Shown: positions 24,727 through 34,034, counted from the first letter of the stretch. The stretch is DNA of 64,000 nt from an uncultured Alphaproteobacteria bacterium (GCA_903860975.1 CAIOSI010000034.1:1-64000); one strand, 5' to 3'. Notes: generated by a model not told the origin, from the letters alone. Numbers and translations: made by a program.

Positions 24727-25401
24727 CTACTTCGCCGGCGAGGTCTTTGCAGCTTCCGCAGCCTTGGGCGCTTCTGCGCCAGCTGCAGCACCGCTCGCCA
24801 CGGGCTTATCACCCGGCTTCGCCTCAGCGGCGGGCGCAGCTGCCGCCGCCGGAGCAGCTGCAGGGTTCGGCGCCGGAATCGGCAGGGTTGAGCCCTGGCC
24901 ATGCAGATAGGCGATGACGTTGATGCGGTCCTGAGCTTGCTTCAAGCCCACAAAGCTCATCTTTGTGCCGGAAACGTAGGCCTGCGGGCCCTTCAGGAAC
25001 TCGTAGAGGTGCTGGTAGTCCCAGATCGGCGTCTTCGCACCAAAGCCCTTCATACCATCGGAGTAGCTGAAGCCAGCCTCCGTGCCGGGCTTGCGCCCGA
25101 CCACGCCCGTCAGGTTCGGCCCGATGCCATTGGCGGTTAGGGCGTGACACGATTGGCACTTGGTGAAGGTCGCCTGTCCAGCGGCCACATCAGCGGTCTT
25201 CAGCACCGTGCCCCAGTCGGGCGGCACCTCTGGCGCGGCTGCGCCGCCACCGGTCTCTTCGGCCACTTGCACTTTGAAGCCTGGCTTGGCGACCTTGTCC
25301 TGGCTGAACACAATGCCAGACGCATTGATGAGCAAGGCGATTACGAAGCCGGTGCCGAGTAAGGCGCCGGCGTATTTGTTGAAGGTCAGACTGTCGCTCA
25401 T
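24727..25401 (-). CDS. cycM: Membrane-anchored c-type cytochrome (CycM/c552 type)
   Basis: A 224-residue protein with an N-terminal uncleaved hydrophobic anchor (residues 10-33), a monohaem class I cytochrome domain (haem site C82-Q-S-C85-H86) and M148 (GTKMSF) as sixth ligand. A C-terminal Ala/Pro-rich tail of about 50 residues follows. In alphaproteobacteria CycM passes electrons from the bc1 complex to terminal oxidases at the periplasmic face. It is divergent from kdsB across 124 bp, an arrangement common in this class. The low-complexity tail is unusual in length. Confidence 0.92.
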   Translation of the reverse strand: MSDSLTFNKYAGALLGTGFVIALLINASGIVFSQDKVAKPGFKVQVAEETGGGAAAPEVPPDWGTVLKTADVAAGQATFTKCQSCHALTANGIGPNLTGVVGRKPGTEAGFSYSDGMKGFGAKTPIWDYQHLYEFLKGPQAYVSGTKMSFVGLKQAQDRINVIAYLHGQGSTLPIPAPNPAAAPAAAAAPAAEAKPGDKPVASGAAAGAEAPKAAEAAKTSPAK

Positions 25402-25525
25402 CGTCCCGAAATCAGCCCTCTAGTCGTCCTCGTCGCATGCCGACGAAAGCGCGGGAATCCCGCCCCTTGTTGCGTCCGGCTCTCTTACACGCTACCGGCG
25501 CTCGCGCAACCGCCCAGGCGTTTCA

Positions 25526-26263
25526 ATGAACCCCATCGTCCTAATCCCCGCGCGTATGGCCGCTACCCGACTGCCCGGGAAGCCGCTTGCCGATATCTGC
25601 GGCCTACCCATGATCGTGCGGGTGCTGAGGCAGGCTGAAGCCGCCGGTGTTGGACCCGTCGCTGTGGCGGCCGGCGATGGAGTTATCGTCGAGGCGGTGC
25701 GCGCCGCCGGCGGCCGCGCGGTGCTGACGGACCCCGATCTGCCGTCCGGCTCCGACCGGATCGTTGCCGCGCTGGCGCAGATCGACCCCCTTGGGAGGCA
25801 TGACGTGGTCATCAACCTGCAGGGCGATATTCCGTTTGTGAAGTCTGAGGCGCTAAGCGCGGTCGCGGACCTGCTGGCGACCTATCCTTCCTGTGATCTA
25901 TCGACAGTTATGGTCGCAGAGGCCGATCCAGCGGACCGGAGCAATCCAGACGTACCCAAGGTGGTCGCCGCTATGCAGCCGGACGGCCGCTCAGCCAGAG
26001 CCCTCTATTTCACGCGCTCCGTGCTCTATGGCGACGCACCCGTCTGGCTGCATCATGGAATCTACGGGTTCCGTCGTGCGGCGCTGGAGCGATTCTGCGC
26101 CGCGCCGCCCTCGCCGCTGGAGAAACGCGAACGCCTCGAACAACTCCGGGCGCTGGAACTTGGGATGTCGATCTGGGCGGCGGTGATCGACGAGGCGCCG
26201 ATCTCAGTGGATAACCCTGCCGACCTGGAACGCGCCCGGGCCTATGCAAGAGGATTGACATGA
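25526..26263 (+). CDS. kdsB: 3-deoxy-manno-octulosonate cytidylyltransferase
   Basis: Activates Kdo with CTP for lipopolysaccharide inner-core synthesis. The 245-residue protein starts MNPIVLIPARMAATRLPGKP, the nucleotide-binding signature. It contains PDLPSGSDRIVAAL, VVINLQGDIPFV and HHGIYGFRRAALERF, all typical of KdsB. Its TGA overlaps the ATG of pheA (ATGA), so the two are translationally coupled. Confidence 0.95.
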   Translation: MNPIVLIPARMAATRLPGKPLADICGLPMIVRVLRQAEAAGVGPVAVAAGDGVIVEAVRAAGGRAVLTDPDLPSGSDRIVAALAQIDPLGRHDVVINLQGDIPFVKSEALSAVADLLATYPSCDLSTVMVAEADPADRSNPDVPKVVAAMQPDGRSARALYFTRSVLYGDAPVWLHHGIYGFRRAALERFCAAPPSPLEKRERLEQLRALELGMSIWAAVIDEAPISVDNPADLERARAYARGLT

Positions 26264-27105
26264 CCAAGGGACGCATCGCCTTCCAGGGCGAACTGGGCGC
26301 AAATAGCCACGAGGCCTGCATGGCTGTGTTTCCGGATATGGAACCGGTTCCTCAGCCCACATTCGAAGATGCGTTTGAGGCGGTAAAGACCGGCGATTGT
26401 CAGCTGGGCATGATCCCGGTCGAGAACTCCGTCGCCGGCAGGGTGGCCGACGTGCATCATCTGCTGCCCTCGTCGGGCCTCAGGATTATCGGCGAGCGTT
26501 TCAAGCCGATCCATTTCCAGCTGATGGCCAATAGGGGCGCGACGCTCGAAACCATCAAAACAGCCTCCAGCATGTCGATCGCACTCGCCCAATGCCGAAA
26601 GACGATCCGCAGGATGAAGCTGAAGACCGAACCTGTCGGCGATACGGCCGGCGCTGCGCGATTGCTGAGCCAGAATCCGGACCTAACGCGGGCGGCAATC
26701 TCGCCGGCCCTGGCCGCAGAGATTTACGGCCTAGAAATTCTGGCTCGCGACATCGAAGACGAGCACCACAACACGACCCGCTTCCTGATCATGACGGCAG
26801 ATAAGGATCCGCCGCCGCCGCCGTTCACGGAGCCTTGCATCACCAGCTTCGTGTTCCGGGTCCGGAATCTGCCGGCGGCGCTCTACAAGGCTATGGGCGG
26901 GTTCGCGACCAATGGTGTGAACATCTCAAAGCTCGAGAGCTACATGGAGAACGGTGCCTGGACCGCGACCTTTTTCTACGCCGAAGCGGACGGGCGTCCC
27001 GAAGACCGCGGTCTGGCCTTGGCCTTTGACGAGCTGAGGTTCTTCTCCGACGAGTTTACGGTGCTGGGCGTCTACCCGGCCGACGGGTTCCGCACGCGCG
27101 GCTAG
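26260..27105 (+). CDS. pheA: Prephenate dehydratase
   Basis: Converts prephenate to phenylpyruvate in phenylalanine synthesis. The 281-residue, single-function enzyme begins GRIAFQGELGANSHEAC. It has the conserved IPVENSVAGRVADVHHLL, the catalytic NTTRFLIM segment (about residue 170) and a C-terminal ACT domain (KLESYMENGAWTATFFYAE) where phenylalanine exerts feedback. No chorismate mutase domain is fused, as is usual in alphaproteobacteria. It overlaps kdsB by four bases. Confidence 0.95.
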   Translation: MTKGRIAFQGELGANSHEACMAVFPDMEPVPQPTFEDAFEAVKTGDCQLGMIPVENSVAGRVADVHHLLPSSGLRIIGERFKPIHFQLMANRGATLETIKTASSMSIALAQCRKTIRRMKLKTEPVGDTAGAARLLSQNPDLTRAAISPALAAEIYGLEILARDIEDEHHNTTRFLIMTADKDPPPPPFTEPCITSFVFRVRNLPAALYKAMGGFATNGVNISKLESYMENGAWTATFFYAEADGRPEDRGLALAFDELRFFSDEFTVLGVYPADGFRTRG

Positions 27106-27158
27106 CCGCCCGTCCGATGGAACGGCGGCTCGCGGTGCGAGACGATCCGCAATCGTTC

Positions 27159-28124
27159 TTACGCGCCGTCTTCAACCCAAGCCTTGATCAGCTGATGGGC
27201 AATGGCGAGTTTGCCCGGAGCGACAGCATCTTCGAGTTTGCCGTCGATCAAGTCGCGGGCTTCGGCTCGGGTGAACCAGCGAATTTCGGAGATTTCCGCC
27301 TGGTCAGGCGTGCCCTCATCGTCCTCCACTTCCGCGAGAAGGCCGATCATCAGGGATGACGGATAAGGCCATGGCTGCGTGGAATGATAGCGGACCCTTC
27401 GGGTCCTCAGGCCTGCCTCTTCGGAAAGTTCGCGCGCGCAGGCCTCTTCGATGCTCTCGCCGGGTTCCAGGAAACCGGCCAGCGCCGAGAACATTCCAGG
27501 CGGCCAACGCTCCTGGCGGCCCAGCATGCAGCGATCGCCGTGGAAGGGCAGCATGATGACGACTGGGTCGGTGCGCGGGAAATGCTCGGCTTCGCAGGAC
27601 GGACACTTTCGTTTCCAGCCGCCGTCCATAACCTGGGTGGGCTGCCCGCAGACCGCACAGTGCTTGTGGCGCCGGCGCCATTCGAACATTTGCTTGGCGG
27701 TCGCCAGGATCGCGGCGTCCGGTGCGGGGACCTTGAGCGCGATCGCCCTTAGGTCATCAAATTTTCCGAAGCCTTGCAAAGGGCCTTCGCCGGGGTCGGC
27801 GGTGTCTTCCAGGTCGACGGCGAAAACCGCAGTGCCCTGCCACAGACCCATGAACAGCAGTCGCTCGGGTCCTGCGGCCAGCTGTTCAACAAGCTTTGCC
27901 GGCAGGTAGGCGATCTGGAGACCACCATCCTTCGATGGTTCGATGAACGGCTTGCCGTTCCACATGGCTAGGCCAAGGGCTTCCGAGGAGGCGAGTTGCT
28001 CGGCAATCCACTCAGGCTTCGATCGCCGATCGCTGGCGCGATCGAGCGGGTTGCCGGCAAAGGTGTTCTGGAAGACGTCGAGGGCCATGACAGAGGTTCT
28101 ATCGTGCTGCAGCGCACCCGTCAT
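27159..28124 (-). CDS. nudC: NADH pyrophosphatase (Nudix hydrolase)
   Basis: Cleaves NAD(H) to NMN(H) and AMP and, in E. coli, removes NAD caps from RNA. The 321-residue protein has a zinc ribbon (C156, C159, C174, C177) followed by a complete Nudix box at 217-239 (GFLEPGESIEEACARELSEE). The start is taken at ATG 28124, which has AAGG upstream; MALDVFQN at 28088 is an alternative. It is divergent from the membrane-protein gene. Confidence 0.94.
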   Translation of the reverse strand: MTGALQHDRTSVMALDVFQNTFAGNPLDRASDRRSKPEWIAEQLASSEALGLAMWNGKPFIEPSKDGGLQIAYLPAKLVEQLAAGPERLLFMGLWQGTAVFAVDLEDTADPGEGPLQGFGKFDDLRAIALKVPAPDAAILATAKQMFEWRRRHKHCAVCGQPTQVMDGGWKRKCPSCEAEHFPRTDPVVIMLPFHGDRCMLGRQERWPPGMFSALAGFLEPGESIEEACARELSEEAGLRTRRVRYHSTQPWPYPSSLMIGLLAEVEDDEGTPDQAEISEIRWFTRAEARDLIDGKLEDAVAPGKLAIAHQLIKAWVEDGA

Positions 28125-28219
28125 GTAGCGCCTTGCGACTTATACGCCAAAGTCTAGGCGTCTTGACCCTTAGGGGCCATTCTTCCGCCGGCTGGGTCGG
28201 GTTTAGCGACGTGCACGTG

Positions 28220-28828
28220 ATGGCCGTCTCACTGGGCGCTTTGCGCCTCGCCATCGTTTTAGGTGCGCTGATCGGATGCCACCCCACGACGAATCGCACG
28301 GTCGACAAGCTGAACGAGCTCAAGCTACCGAAAGTGTACATCAAGTACGCCTTAATCGGCGCCGTGATCGGCGTGACCATGCACGACTTTGGCATGGTCA
28401 TCGGAGTCGTCGTTTTCGGAATTAGCGGGCTGATCCGCTTTCGTACCGACACGGGCTTCACGAGGGAAACCGGCCGGTTGATTGTCGTTACCCTGACAGG
28501 CCTTATCGCGGGGCTAGGCCTACCGCATTTCGCGGTGATTGCCTCTGTCTTCGCCTGCGTGCTGATCTTTGCCTTTGATTCCAGTCCCGCCTGCCGGATA
28601 AAAATTGAGCAGCTTGCGGCCGGGCGAACAATCGAAAGCGCTGGGGCCTATCGCGGCGTGCTAAACGCCCATGGGTGCAGGATCATCGCCGCGCACAGAT
28701 CGTTCGGCAAAGAGCGGCTCGAATTCGTCTTCCGAATGCCACGCTGCCATACGATAGATCGCCTGCGCGCGGCTCTATGCGAGGTGCCCATCGAGGTGCG
28801 TGGCGAAGTCGATTGGGAAATTGAATAG
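28220..28828 (+). CDS. Integral membrane protein, MgtC/SapB- or DUF4956-like
   Basis: The start is uncertain: ATG 28220 begins at the first helix, and an upstream frame to 28133 adds a polar leader. Neither has a clear ribosome-binding site. The 202-residue form has about four membrane segments (LGALRLAIVLGALIG, YALIGAVIGVTM, MVIGVVVFGISGLIRFRT, LIVVTLTGLIAGLGL) and a soluble C-terminal alpha/beta domain (ERLEFVFRMPRCHTIDRL). The GISGLIRFRT loop resembles both MgtC and DUF4956 families. Function unknown. Confidence 0.6.
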   Translation: MAVSLGALRLAIVLGALIGCHPTTNRTVDKLNELKLPKVYIKYALIGAVIGVTMHDFGMVIGVVVFGISGLIRFRTDTGFTRETGRLIVVTLTGLIAGLGLPHFAVIASVFACVLIFAFDSSPACRIKIEQLAAGRTIESAGAYRGVLNAHGCRIIAAHRSFGKERLEFVFRMPRCHTIDRLRAALCEVPIEVRGEVDWEIE

Positions 28829-28867
28829 GGCGACAACAGAGCGCCGAAGATTAGAGGGAGGCGAGCG

Positions 28868-29617
28868 ATGACGCGTTTTGGAGGCCTGTTGTTGGCCACA
28901 GCATTGGCGTTGTTCGTGGGCACCAGCGCCTCAGCCCAGCCGCCGAAGTTCGACATTCGGGCACCTGTCGATCCCTCGCGGGGAGATGCGCTGACGAATC
29001 CCGTCTTCAAAGGACCCGAGGTCCTGAAGTTCATCGGCCTGAAGAAGGGCGATAAGATCGCCGACATCTTTGCCGGCCGTTTCACGACCGCGTTTGGCGC
29101 AGCTGTTGGGTCTAAGGGCCGCGTTTATGCAGTGACGCCCGTCGAAATGATAAAAATCCACCCAGAACTCACCGACGTGCTCGCGGCTCGAACCAAGGAT
29201 CCAGCTTACGCGAATGTCGAATTCTCCTCCTCACCGGTGAATGACATGGTTGTGCCGGCCGGCTTGGACGCGGTGTTCATTCGCCAGAATTACCATGACT
29301 TGCACGTTCGATTCATGGGTCCGGCCGACGTTGCGGCGTTCAACCATAAGGTGTTCGCTGCCCTGAAGCCCGGCGGCGTTTTCGTCGTTCTGGATCATGT
29401 GGCCGCAGCTGGGACAGACGTGAATACCGCTAGCAACCGCCTGCACCGTATCGACCCTGCGACCGTCAAAGCGGAGGTCGAGGCGGCAGGTTTCAAGTTC
29501 GACGGCGAAAGCACGATCTTGGCCAATAAGGACGACTCCCACGACAAGATGGTGCTGGAGCCGGCGATCCTCGGTAAGACAGACCAGTTCCTCTTTAGGT
29601 TCCGCAAGCCGAAGTGA
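28868..29617 (+). CDS. Exported class I methyltransferase-like protein (COG4798-like), copy 2
   Basis: A 249-residue paralogue of the protein at 8576. It has a Sec signal (MTRFGGLLLATALALFVGTS, then ASAQ), then DALTNPVFKGPEVLKFIGLK and the remodelled SAM loop IADIFAGRFTTAFGAAVG. RQNYHDLHVRFMGPADVAAF, ALKPGGVFVVLDHVAAAG and terminal GKTDQFLFRFRKPK follow. Both copies have AGRF where typical COG4798 members have a GGGYFT-type loop. An AGGAGG and the IorA-type gene follow within 15 bp, so this copy is probably in one operon with the molybdenum hydroxylase. The enzymatic role is unproven. Confidence 0.82.
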   Translation: MTRFGGLLLATALALFVGTSASAQPPKFDIRAPVDPSRGDALTNPVFKGPEVLKFIGLKKGDKIADIFAGRFTTAFGAAVGSKGRVYAVTPVEMIKIHPELTDVLAARTKDPAYANVEFSSSPVNDMVVPAGLDAVFIRQNYHDLHVRFMGPADVAAFNHKVFAALKPGGVFVVLDHVAAAGTDVNTASNRLHRIDPATVKAEVEAAGFKFDGESTILANKDDSHDKMVLEPAILGKTDQFLFRFRKPK

Positions 29618-29631
29618 AGCAGGAGGTTTGA

Positions 29632-30096
29632 GTGATCACCATCAGGGTCAATGGCAAGCAACATCAACTCGATGTCGAGCCCGATGCACCGCTACTTTGG
29701 GTTCTGCGAGACGAGCTGGGACTGACGGGAACCAAGTTCGGGTGCGGGATCGCCCAGTGTGGCGCTTGCACCGTACAGGTGAACGGGGTGGCCATGCGGA
29801 CTTGCGTCCTGCCGCTCAGCGCTGTGGTTGGCAAGGACATCACGACAATTGAGGGGTTGTCTGCGGACATCACCCATCCCGTGCAGAAGGCCTGGCTCGC
29901 CGAGGATGTCCCGCAGTGCGGCTACTGCCAGTCGGGGCAGATCATGTCGGCCGCGGCCTTTCTGAAGGCCCACCCGGAGCCTACGGACGCTGATATCGAC
30001 AAGGCGATGACCAACGTCTGTCGCTGCGGCACCTATCCGCGCATCAAGAAGGCGATCCATCGCGCCGCGGCGCTTGTCGCGGGCAAAGGGGTGTAA
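29632..30096 (+). CDS. iorA: [2Fe-2S] subunit of an aldehyde/isoquinoline oxidoreductase (IorA type)
   Basis: GTG 29632 is preceded by AGGAGG. The 154-residue protein carries both iron-sulphur sites of the xanthine oxidase family. C38, C43, C46 and C58 form the plant-ferredoxin-type cluster, and C96, C99, C130 and C132 ([19 protein letters not shown]) the second cluster. It relays electrons from the molybdenum subunit encoded next. No signal peptide is visible, so export with the partner subunit by the Tat system is likely. The gene name reflects the two-subunit IorAB layout; the substrate is not known. Confidence 0.92.
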   Translation: MITIRVNGKQHQLDVEPDAPLLWVLRDELGLTGTKFGCGIAQCGACTVQVNGVAMRTCVLPLSAVVGKDITTIEGLSADITHPVQKAWLAEDVPQCGYCQSGQIMSAAAFLKAHPEPTDADIDKAMTNVCRCGTYPRIKKAIHRAAALVAGKGV

Positions 30097-30100
30097 GGTT

Positions 30101-32296
30101 ATGCAGGACACGCTTCGTAAAACCGGTCCAAGCCGCCGGATTCTGATGACCTGTGGCCTGTCCGCTGCAGGCGGCCTCGCCATTGGTATGGTCCTGCCGC
30201 GTTCCGCCAAGGCTTGGGCGGGCCTTCCGGCCTTGCCATCTAGTCCTGAAAATTCCGCCCCACCGAACGAGATCAACGCCTGGCTGGTCATCGAGCCTGA
30301 CAGCTCAGTTCTGGTACGCATGGCGCACTCTGAACTTGGTCAGGGCACGACCACGGCGTTGGCCATGTTGGTCGCCGAAGAGCTCGGGTGCGATTGGTCA
30401 AAGGTGAAGTGCGAGTATGCGTCTTCCAACCGAAATCTGAGGCAGAACGGCGTCTACAAGAGCCAAAGCACTGTGGGCAGCCGAGGTTTGCGAAGCTCTG
30501 TCCAGTTTATGCAGCAGGCCGGTGCCAGCGCACGCGCCCGGCTGGTCGAGGCCGCCGCCCGTCGATGGGATGTGCCGGCGGTGGCCTGTCGTTGGGCTGA
30601 CGGCAAGGTGACCCATGCCGCCAGCGGCCGTTCGCTCGACTACGGTGCGCTCTGCCAGGAGGCGACGAAAATCACCCTGGCTCAGGAGCCAGAGATCAAG
30701 ACACCGGATCAGTTTAAGTTGGTCGGCAAATGGACGGCTAGGCTCGATACAGCGCCAAAGCTCGATGGATCGGCGCAGTTCGGCATCGACGCCCAGGTTC
30801 CAGGGATGGTCTATGCTGCGGTGGTCTCGTGCCCGGAGTGGGGCGGCAAGCTCCAGAGTGTCGACGAGGCGGTAATCAAGGATCAGCGCGGTGTCATTGC
30901 CGTCGTTAAGCTGGATGACGCGGTCGCCGTCGTCGCCGACCGTTACTGGCGCGCAAAATCGGCGCTGGCCAAGCTAAAGCCGGTATGGGCGCCGGGGGCC
31001 AATGCAGGGGTCGATAGCGCTCAACTCGACAAAGCCTATCGTGATGCGCTGGACGGTTCGATGGTCGTCGCCCGCAAGGACGGTGACGCGACTGCGGCCC
31101 TGTTGGCACCCGGCGCAAAGCTGGTGGAGGCCGTCTATGAGGTTCCCTATCTGGCCCATGCGCCCATGGAACCGCTGAATGCAACGGTCGATCTCAAGGC
31201 CAACCGCTTAGACGTTTGGATCAGCACTCAGTCACCGATGGACGTGCTGAAGCTTGCCGCTTCCGAGAGCGGTGTCGCGCCGGAAAATGTCTATGTGCAC
31301 AATGGCTTTGTGGGCGGCGGCTTCGGGCGACGCACCAAGCACGACGAACTGGTGCACGCCATTGCGGTCGCCAAGGCGGTCAAGAAGCCCGTCAAGCTCA
31401 TCTGGAGCCGTGAGCAGGATATCCGGCGCGACCGTTATCGCCCGCAGGCGGCCGTCAGGTTCAAGGCTGCGCTTAACGCAAAGGGTCAAGCCACAGCCTT
31501 GCAAGGCCGGATCGCCGTCGGCTCCTTGCTCCGCTCGTTGGGCGGCCCGAACGCCGTGCCCACTGGCATTGAGCCCATGGCCGTTGAGACGATCGCCACG
31601 CATGCCTATAAAATTCCCAGCAACGACATCGGGGTGCAGCTTAAGAACGCCCACGTGCCGGTGATGTTCTGGCGCAGCGTCGGTGCCTCGCAAAACAGCT
31701 TCTTCATCGAAAGCTTCATTGATGAAATGGCGCATGCAGCGGGCCAGGACCCCTACCTGTTCCGCCGCGCCATGCTCGAGCGTCCCGACTATCTGGCCGT
31801 GCTCGATACCATGGCCAAGAAGGGAAATTGGGGTGATCCGCTTGCACCCGGGCGCGGGCGCGGGATGGCGATTGTCGAGACCTACGGCACCGTAACCGGC
31901 CAGGTGGCCGAGGTGACGGTGAGCCCTATGGGCAAGGTCAAAGTCGACAGGATCGTCTGCGTGGTGGATTGCTATCACGCCGCTAATCCCAACACGATCG
32001 CTCAGCAGATTGAAGGCGGCGTCGTCTTTGGACTGACCGCGGCGCTCTACGGCGAAATCACCATCAAAAACGGTGGGCCGGTTCAGGGCAACTTCGACAC
32101 CTATCCGATGCTCCGCATGGCAGAAACACCGAAGATCGAGGTCTATCTGCAGCCCTCGGGCGGTAAGTCTTGGGGTGGCATTGGCGAGCCCTCGGTGGCG
32201 CCCGTCGCGCCTGCGGTTTGTAACGCCATTTTCGCGGCGACCGGCAAACGGGTGAGGAAGTTACCGTTGAAAAATCTGGACCTGAAGAGCGTCTAG
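30101..32296 (+). CDS. iorB: Molybdopterin-binding subunit of an aldehyde/isoquinoline oxidoreductase (IorB type)
   Basis: ATG 30101 follows the small subunit by 4 bp and has AAGG upstream. The 731-residue protein begins with a twin-arginine-type signal (SRRILMTCGLSAAGGLAIGM), then the MoCD domains. Motifs: AHSELGQGTTTALAMLVAEE, FVGGGFGRRTKHDEL (around residue 405), and near the end GGIGEPSVAPVAPAVCNA, which holds the catalytic Glu. It oxidises an aldehyde or N-heterocycle by hydroxylation, probably in the periplasm, passing electrons to the [2Fe-2S] subunit. No cytochrome subunit or XdhC/MobA-type maturation factor is adjacent. Confidence 0.92.
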   Translation: MQDTLRKTGPSRRILMTCGLSAAGGLAIGMVLPRSAKAWAGLPALPSSPENSAPPNEINAWLVIEPDSSVLVRMAHSELGQGTTTALAMLVAEELGCDWSKVKCEYASSNRNLRQNGVYKSQSTVGSRGLRSSVQFMQQAGASARARLVEAAARRWDVPAVACRWADGKVTHAASGRSLDYGALCQEATKITLAQEPEIKTPDQFKLVGKWTARLDTAPKLDGSAQFGIDAQVPGMVYAAVVSCPEWGGKLQSVDEAVIKDQRGVIAVVKLDDAVAVVADRYWRAKSALAKLKPVWAPGANAGVDSAQLDKAYRDALDGSMVVARKDGDATAALLAPGAKLVEAVYEVPYLAHAPMEPLNATVDLKANRLDVWISTQSPMDVLKLAASESGVAPENVYVHNGFVGGGFGRRTKHDELVHAIAVAKAVKKPVKLIWSREQDIRRDRYRPQAAVRFKAALNAKGQATALQGRIAVGSLLRSLGGPNAVPTGIEPMAVETIATHAYKIPSNDIGVQLKNAHVPVMFWRSVGASQNSFFIESFIDEMAHAAGQDPYLFRRAMLERPDYLAVLDTMAKKGNWGDPLAPGRGRGMAIVETYGTVTGQVAEVTVSPMGKVKVDRIVCVVDCYHAANPNTIAQQIEGGVVFGLTAALYGEITIKNGGPVQGNFDTYPMLRMAETPKIEVYLQPSGGKSWGGIGEPSVAPVAPAVCNAIFAATGKRVRKLPLKNLDLKSV

Positions 32297-32462
32297 GCAA
32301 GTTGTCGCCCACGAGCGGCGGCTCGACGGCCAAGTTCGTCCCATAGCGTCTAACCCGCCATGGGGCAGGGAGCGTCAACAAGGCGTCCCTTACTAGACGA
32401 CCAGAGCTTACATAGCGACAGTGCCTATGGAGCGCCCAAGCCGCGTGATGCCGTTTATTCCC

Positions 32463-33314
32463 ATGTCGAAGTCTACCCATTACGTCCCCGACCGACCAAG
32501 CAGCGTCTCCCAAGCGCTCGAGCAGGCGAGCCTTGCACTCCAGGCGCAGAGGCCCGACGAGGCTGAACGTCTCGCCGCGGGTGTGTTGAGGGCAGACCGA
32601 AGCAACATTACCGCAGCGCGGGTCCTCGCAACGGCCTTGTTGGTTCAAGGCCGCGCCGATGAGGCGATCCATCCCTTGCAGAGAGCGGCCAGGCGCAGCC
32701 AAGATCCAGCGATCGAAACCTTGCTGGCTAGGGCGTTGGCCGCTATCGGGCGCAAAGATGAGGCCCTGGATCAGCTGCGGGAAACGATAGGTCGAAGGCC
32801 GCCGTTCCCGCAGGCGTTCCTCGAGCTCGGAGACCAACTGAGCGCTATGGGGCGCTTTGAAGAGGGCGCCGCCGTCTTCGAGAGCGGCGTGGCGCTCATG
32901 CCGGACGCGTTGGTCCTGCGCGTGGGTCTCGGATATCTGAATCTGCAGCGAAACGACCGCGCCCAGGCCCGGACCCTGTTTTTGAGGGTACGCGCCGAGG
33001 CGCCTGGGCGAATCGATGCTCTTGTCGGGCTGGCCAGGGTGATGACGCTTGATGGCGACTATGCCGAGGCCGCCGAGCTCTATCGCAAGGTGCTCGAGGT
33101 TCGCCCAAGCGACGCTGCGACGCGCATTGAGCTTGGAAAATGCCTGCTGGAAATGGGCAAGCGCGACGCCGGCGCGGCGACCCTTTGCGCGGCGACCCAG
33201 GGTTCGGCAGAGCTGAGCGGACCTGCGACTATGGCGCTTGCCACCGCCTCGCATGGCCGCTTTTTCCTCCGCCGCAGCGCGGCGGCCAAGTATCTGCGTG
33301 GCAATGCAAACTAG
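32463..33314 (+). CDS. Tetratricopeptide-repeat protein
   Basis: The start is uncertain (ATG 32463, or ATG/GTG 32421-32427); no site has a good ribosome-binding sequence. The product of about 283 residues is a chain of TPR units from residue 20 to 250, for example ALEQASLALQAQRPDEAERL, LLARALAAIGRKDEALDQL, LGDQLSAMGRFEEGAAVFES and ARVMTLDGDYAEAAELYRKV. It likely acts as a protein-interaction scaffold. There is no signal peptide and no fused catalytic domain, although related TPR proteins often carry a sulfotransferase. It ends 6 bp from the convergent gene. Confidence 0.8.
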   Translation: MSKSTHYVPDRPSSVSQALEQASLALQAQRPDEAERLAAGVLRADRSNITAARVLATALLVQGRADEAIHPLQRAARRSQDPAIETLLARALAAIGRKDEALDQLRETIGRRPPFPQAFLELGDQLSAMGRFEEGAAVFESGVALMPDALVLRVGLGYLNLQRNDRAQARTLFLRVRAEAPGRIDALVGLARVMTLDGDYAEAAELYRKVLEVRPSDAATRIELGKCLLEMGKRDAGAATLCAATQGSAELSGPATMALATASHGRFFLRRSAAAKYLRGNAN

Positions 33315-33320
33315 CCTGCG

Positions 33321-34034
33321 TCAGGCTCTGAACTGCCGGCGGTAGACGCCCTTTTCGCGACCTATGGCATGCATCACGTCATGCGTCCGCTGTGTCTCCT
33401 CCTCCGTGAGGGCTGCCGTGCGCATGACCCAGCCCTCGCGCTTCACGGGAATGCACTGGGCGATGGGTGTCCCTTTGGGCAGGACTCCACTGAACGTTTC
33501 ATCATGCCATTGTGCCGGGAAATGGATCCAGGCGTCGTGATAGAGGTCGGCGTCGACCCATCCCGTGATGGTGGTGAAAGGCAAGTCGAACCGATTTGCC
33601 GGGTGCGTGATCAACAGCGAGTAGCCGGCAGGTGCCTCGATCGTCCAAAGGTTGTGGAATTTGATGAGGAAGCGGTCGTCGTCGAAAAGGGGGGTGCCGG
33701 TGACCTGGCTGGCGTCGTGGAAACCAACCGGCGAGCGCGCAAAACTGATGCTTCCCCCCGCAGGCAGATCATTATCCCAAGTGAAGACCCCGTTCTCGAC
33801 GTTCAGGTCGCAGATCAGCGGGATCAAGAAGCCGCAGGTCATGGCGTCGATGAAGGCCGGACAGCGCTTGGCTGTATCGTCCTGATTGGAAATGACTGCA
33901 CTGTAGGCTTGCTGCGGCATGGCCTTAAACCAGTCCGGCACGCCCTGCGCCGCCGGAATTGGCATCGGAATCAGTCCTTCCAGCTCCTTCGGACACCGGA
34001 ACGTCAGCGCCATTGGGCTTTCATTTTTCAACAT
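33321..34034 (-). CDS. Conserved hypothetical protein
   Basis: A 237-residue soluble protein I do not recognise by family. It begins with FRCPKELEGLIPMPIPAAQG, then VPDWFKAMP, and is rich in aromatic residues (FLIKFHNLWTIEAP, DLYHDAWIHFPAQWHDETF). There is no signal peptide or membrane helix. The balanced composition, codon bias and conserved-looking segments argue for a real gene. An alternative start lies at ATG 34010. No catalytic motif can be named. Confidence 0.6.
   Translation of the reverse strand: MLKNESPMALTFRCPKELEGLIPMPIPAAQGVPDWFKAMPQQAYSAVISNQDDTAKRCPAFIDAMTCGFLIPLICDLNVENGVFTWDNDLPAGGSISFARSPVGFHDASQVTGTPLFDDDRFLIKFHNLWTIEAPAGYSLLITHPANRFDLPFTTITGWVDADLYHDAWIHFPAQWHDETFSGVLPKGTPIAQCIPVKREGWVMRTAALTEEETQRTHDVMHAIGREKGVYRRQFRA

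Noticed and set aside
32064-33254. Minus-strand open frame of 396 codons opposite iorB and the TPR gene
   Set aside because: It spans the end of one gene, an intergenic region and another gene in antisense. Its composition is Arg/Gln-rich and shows no domain, as expected for a GC-rich shadow frame.
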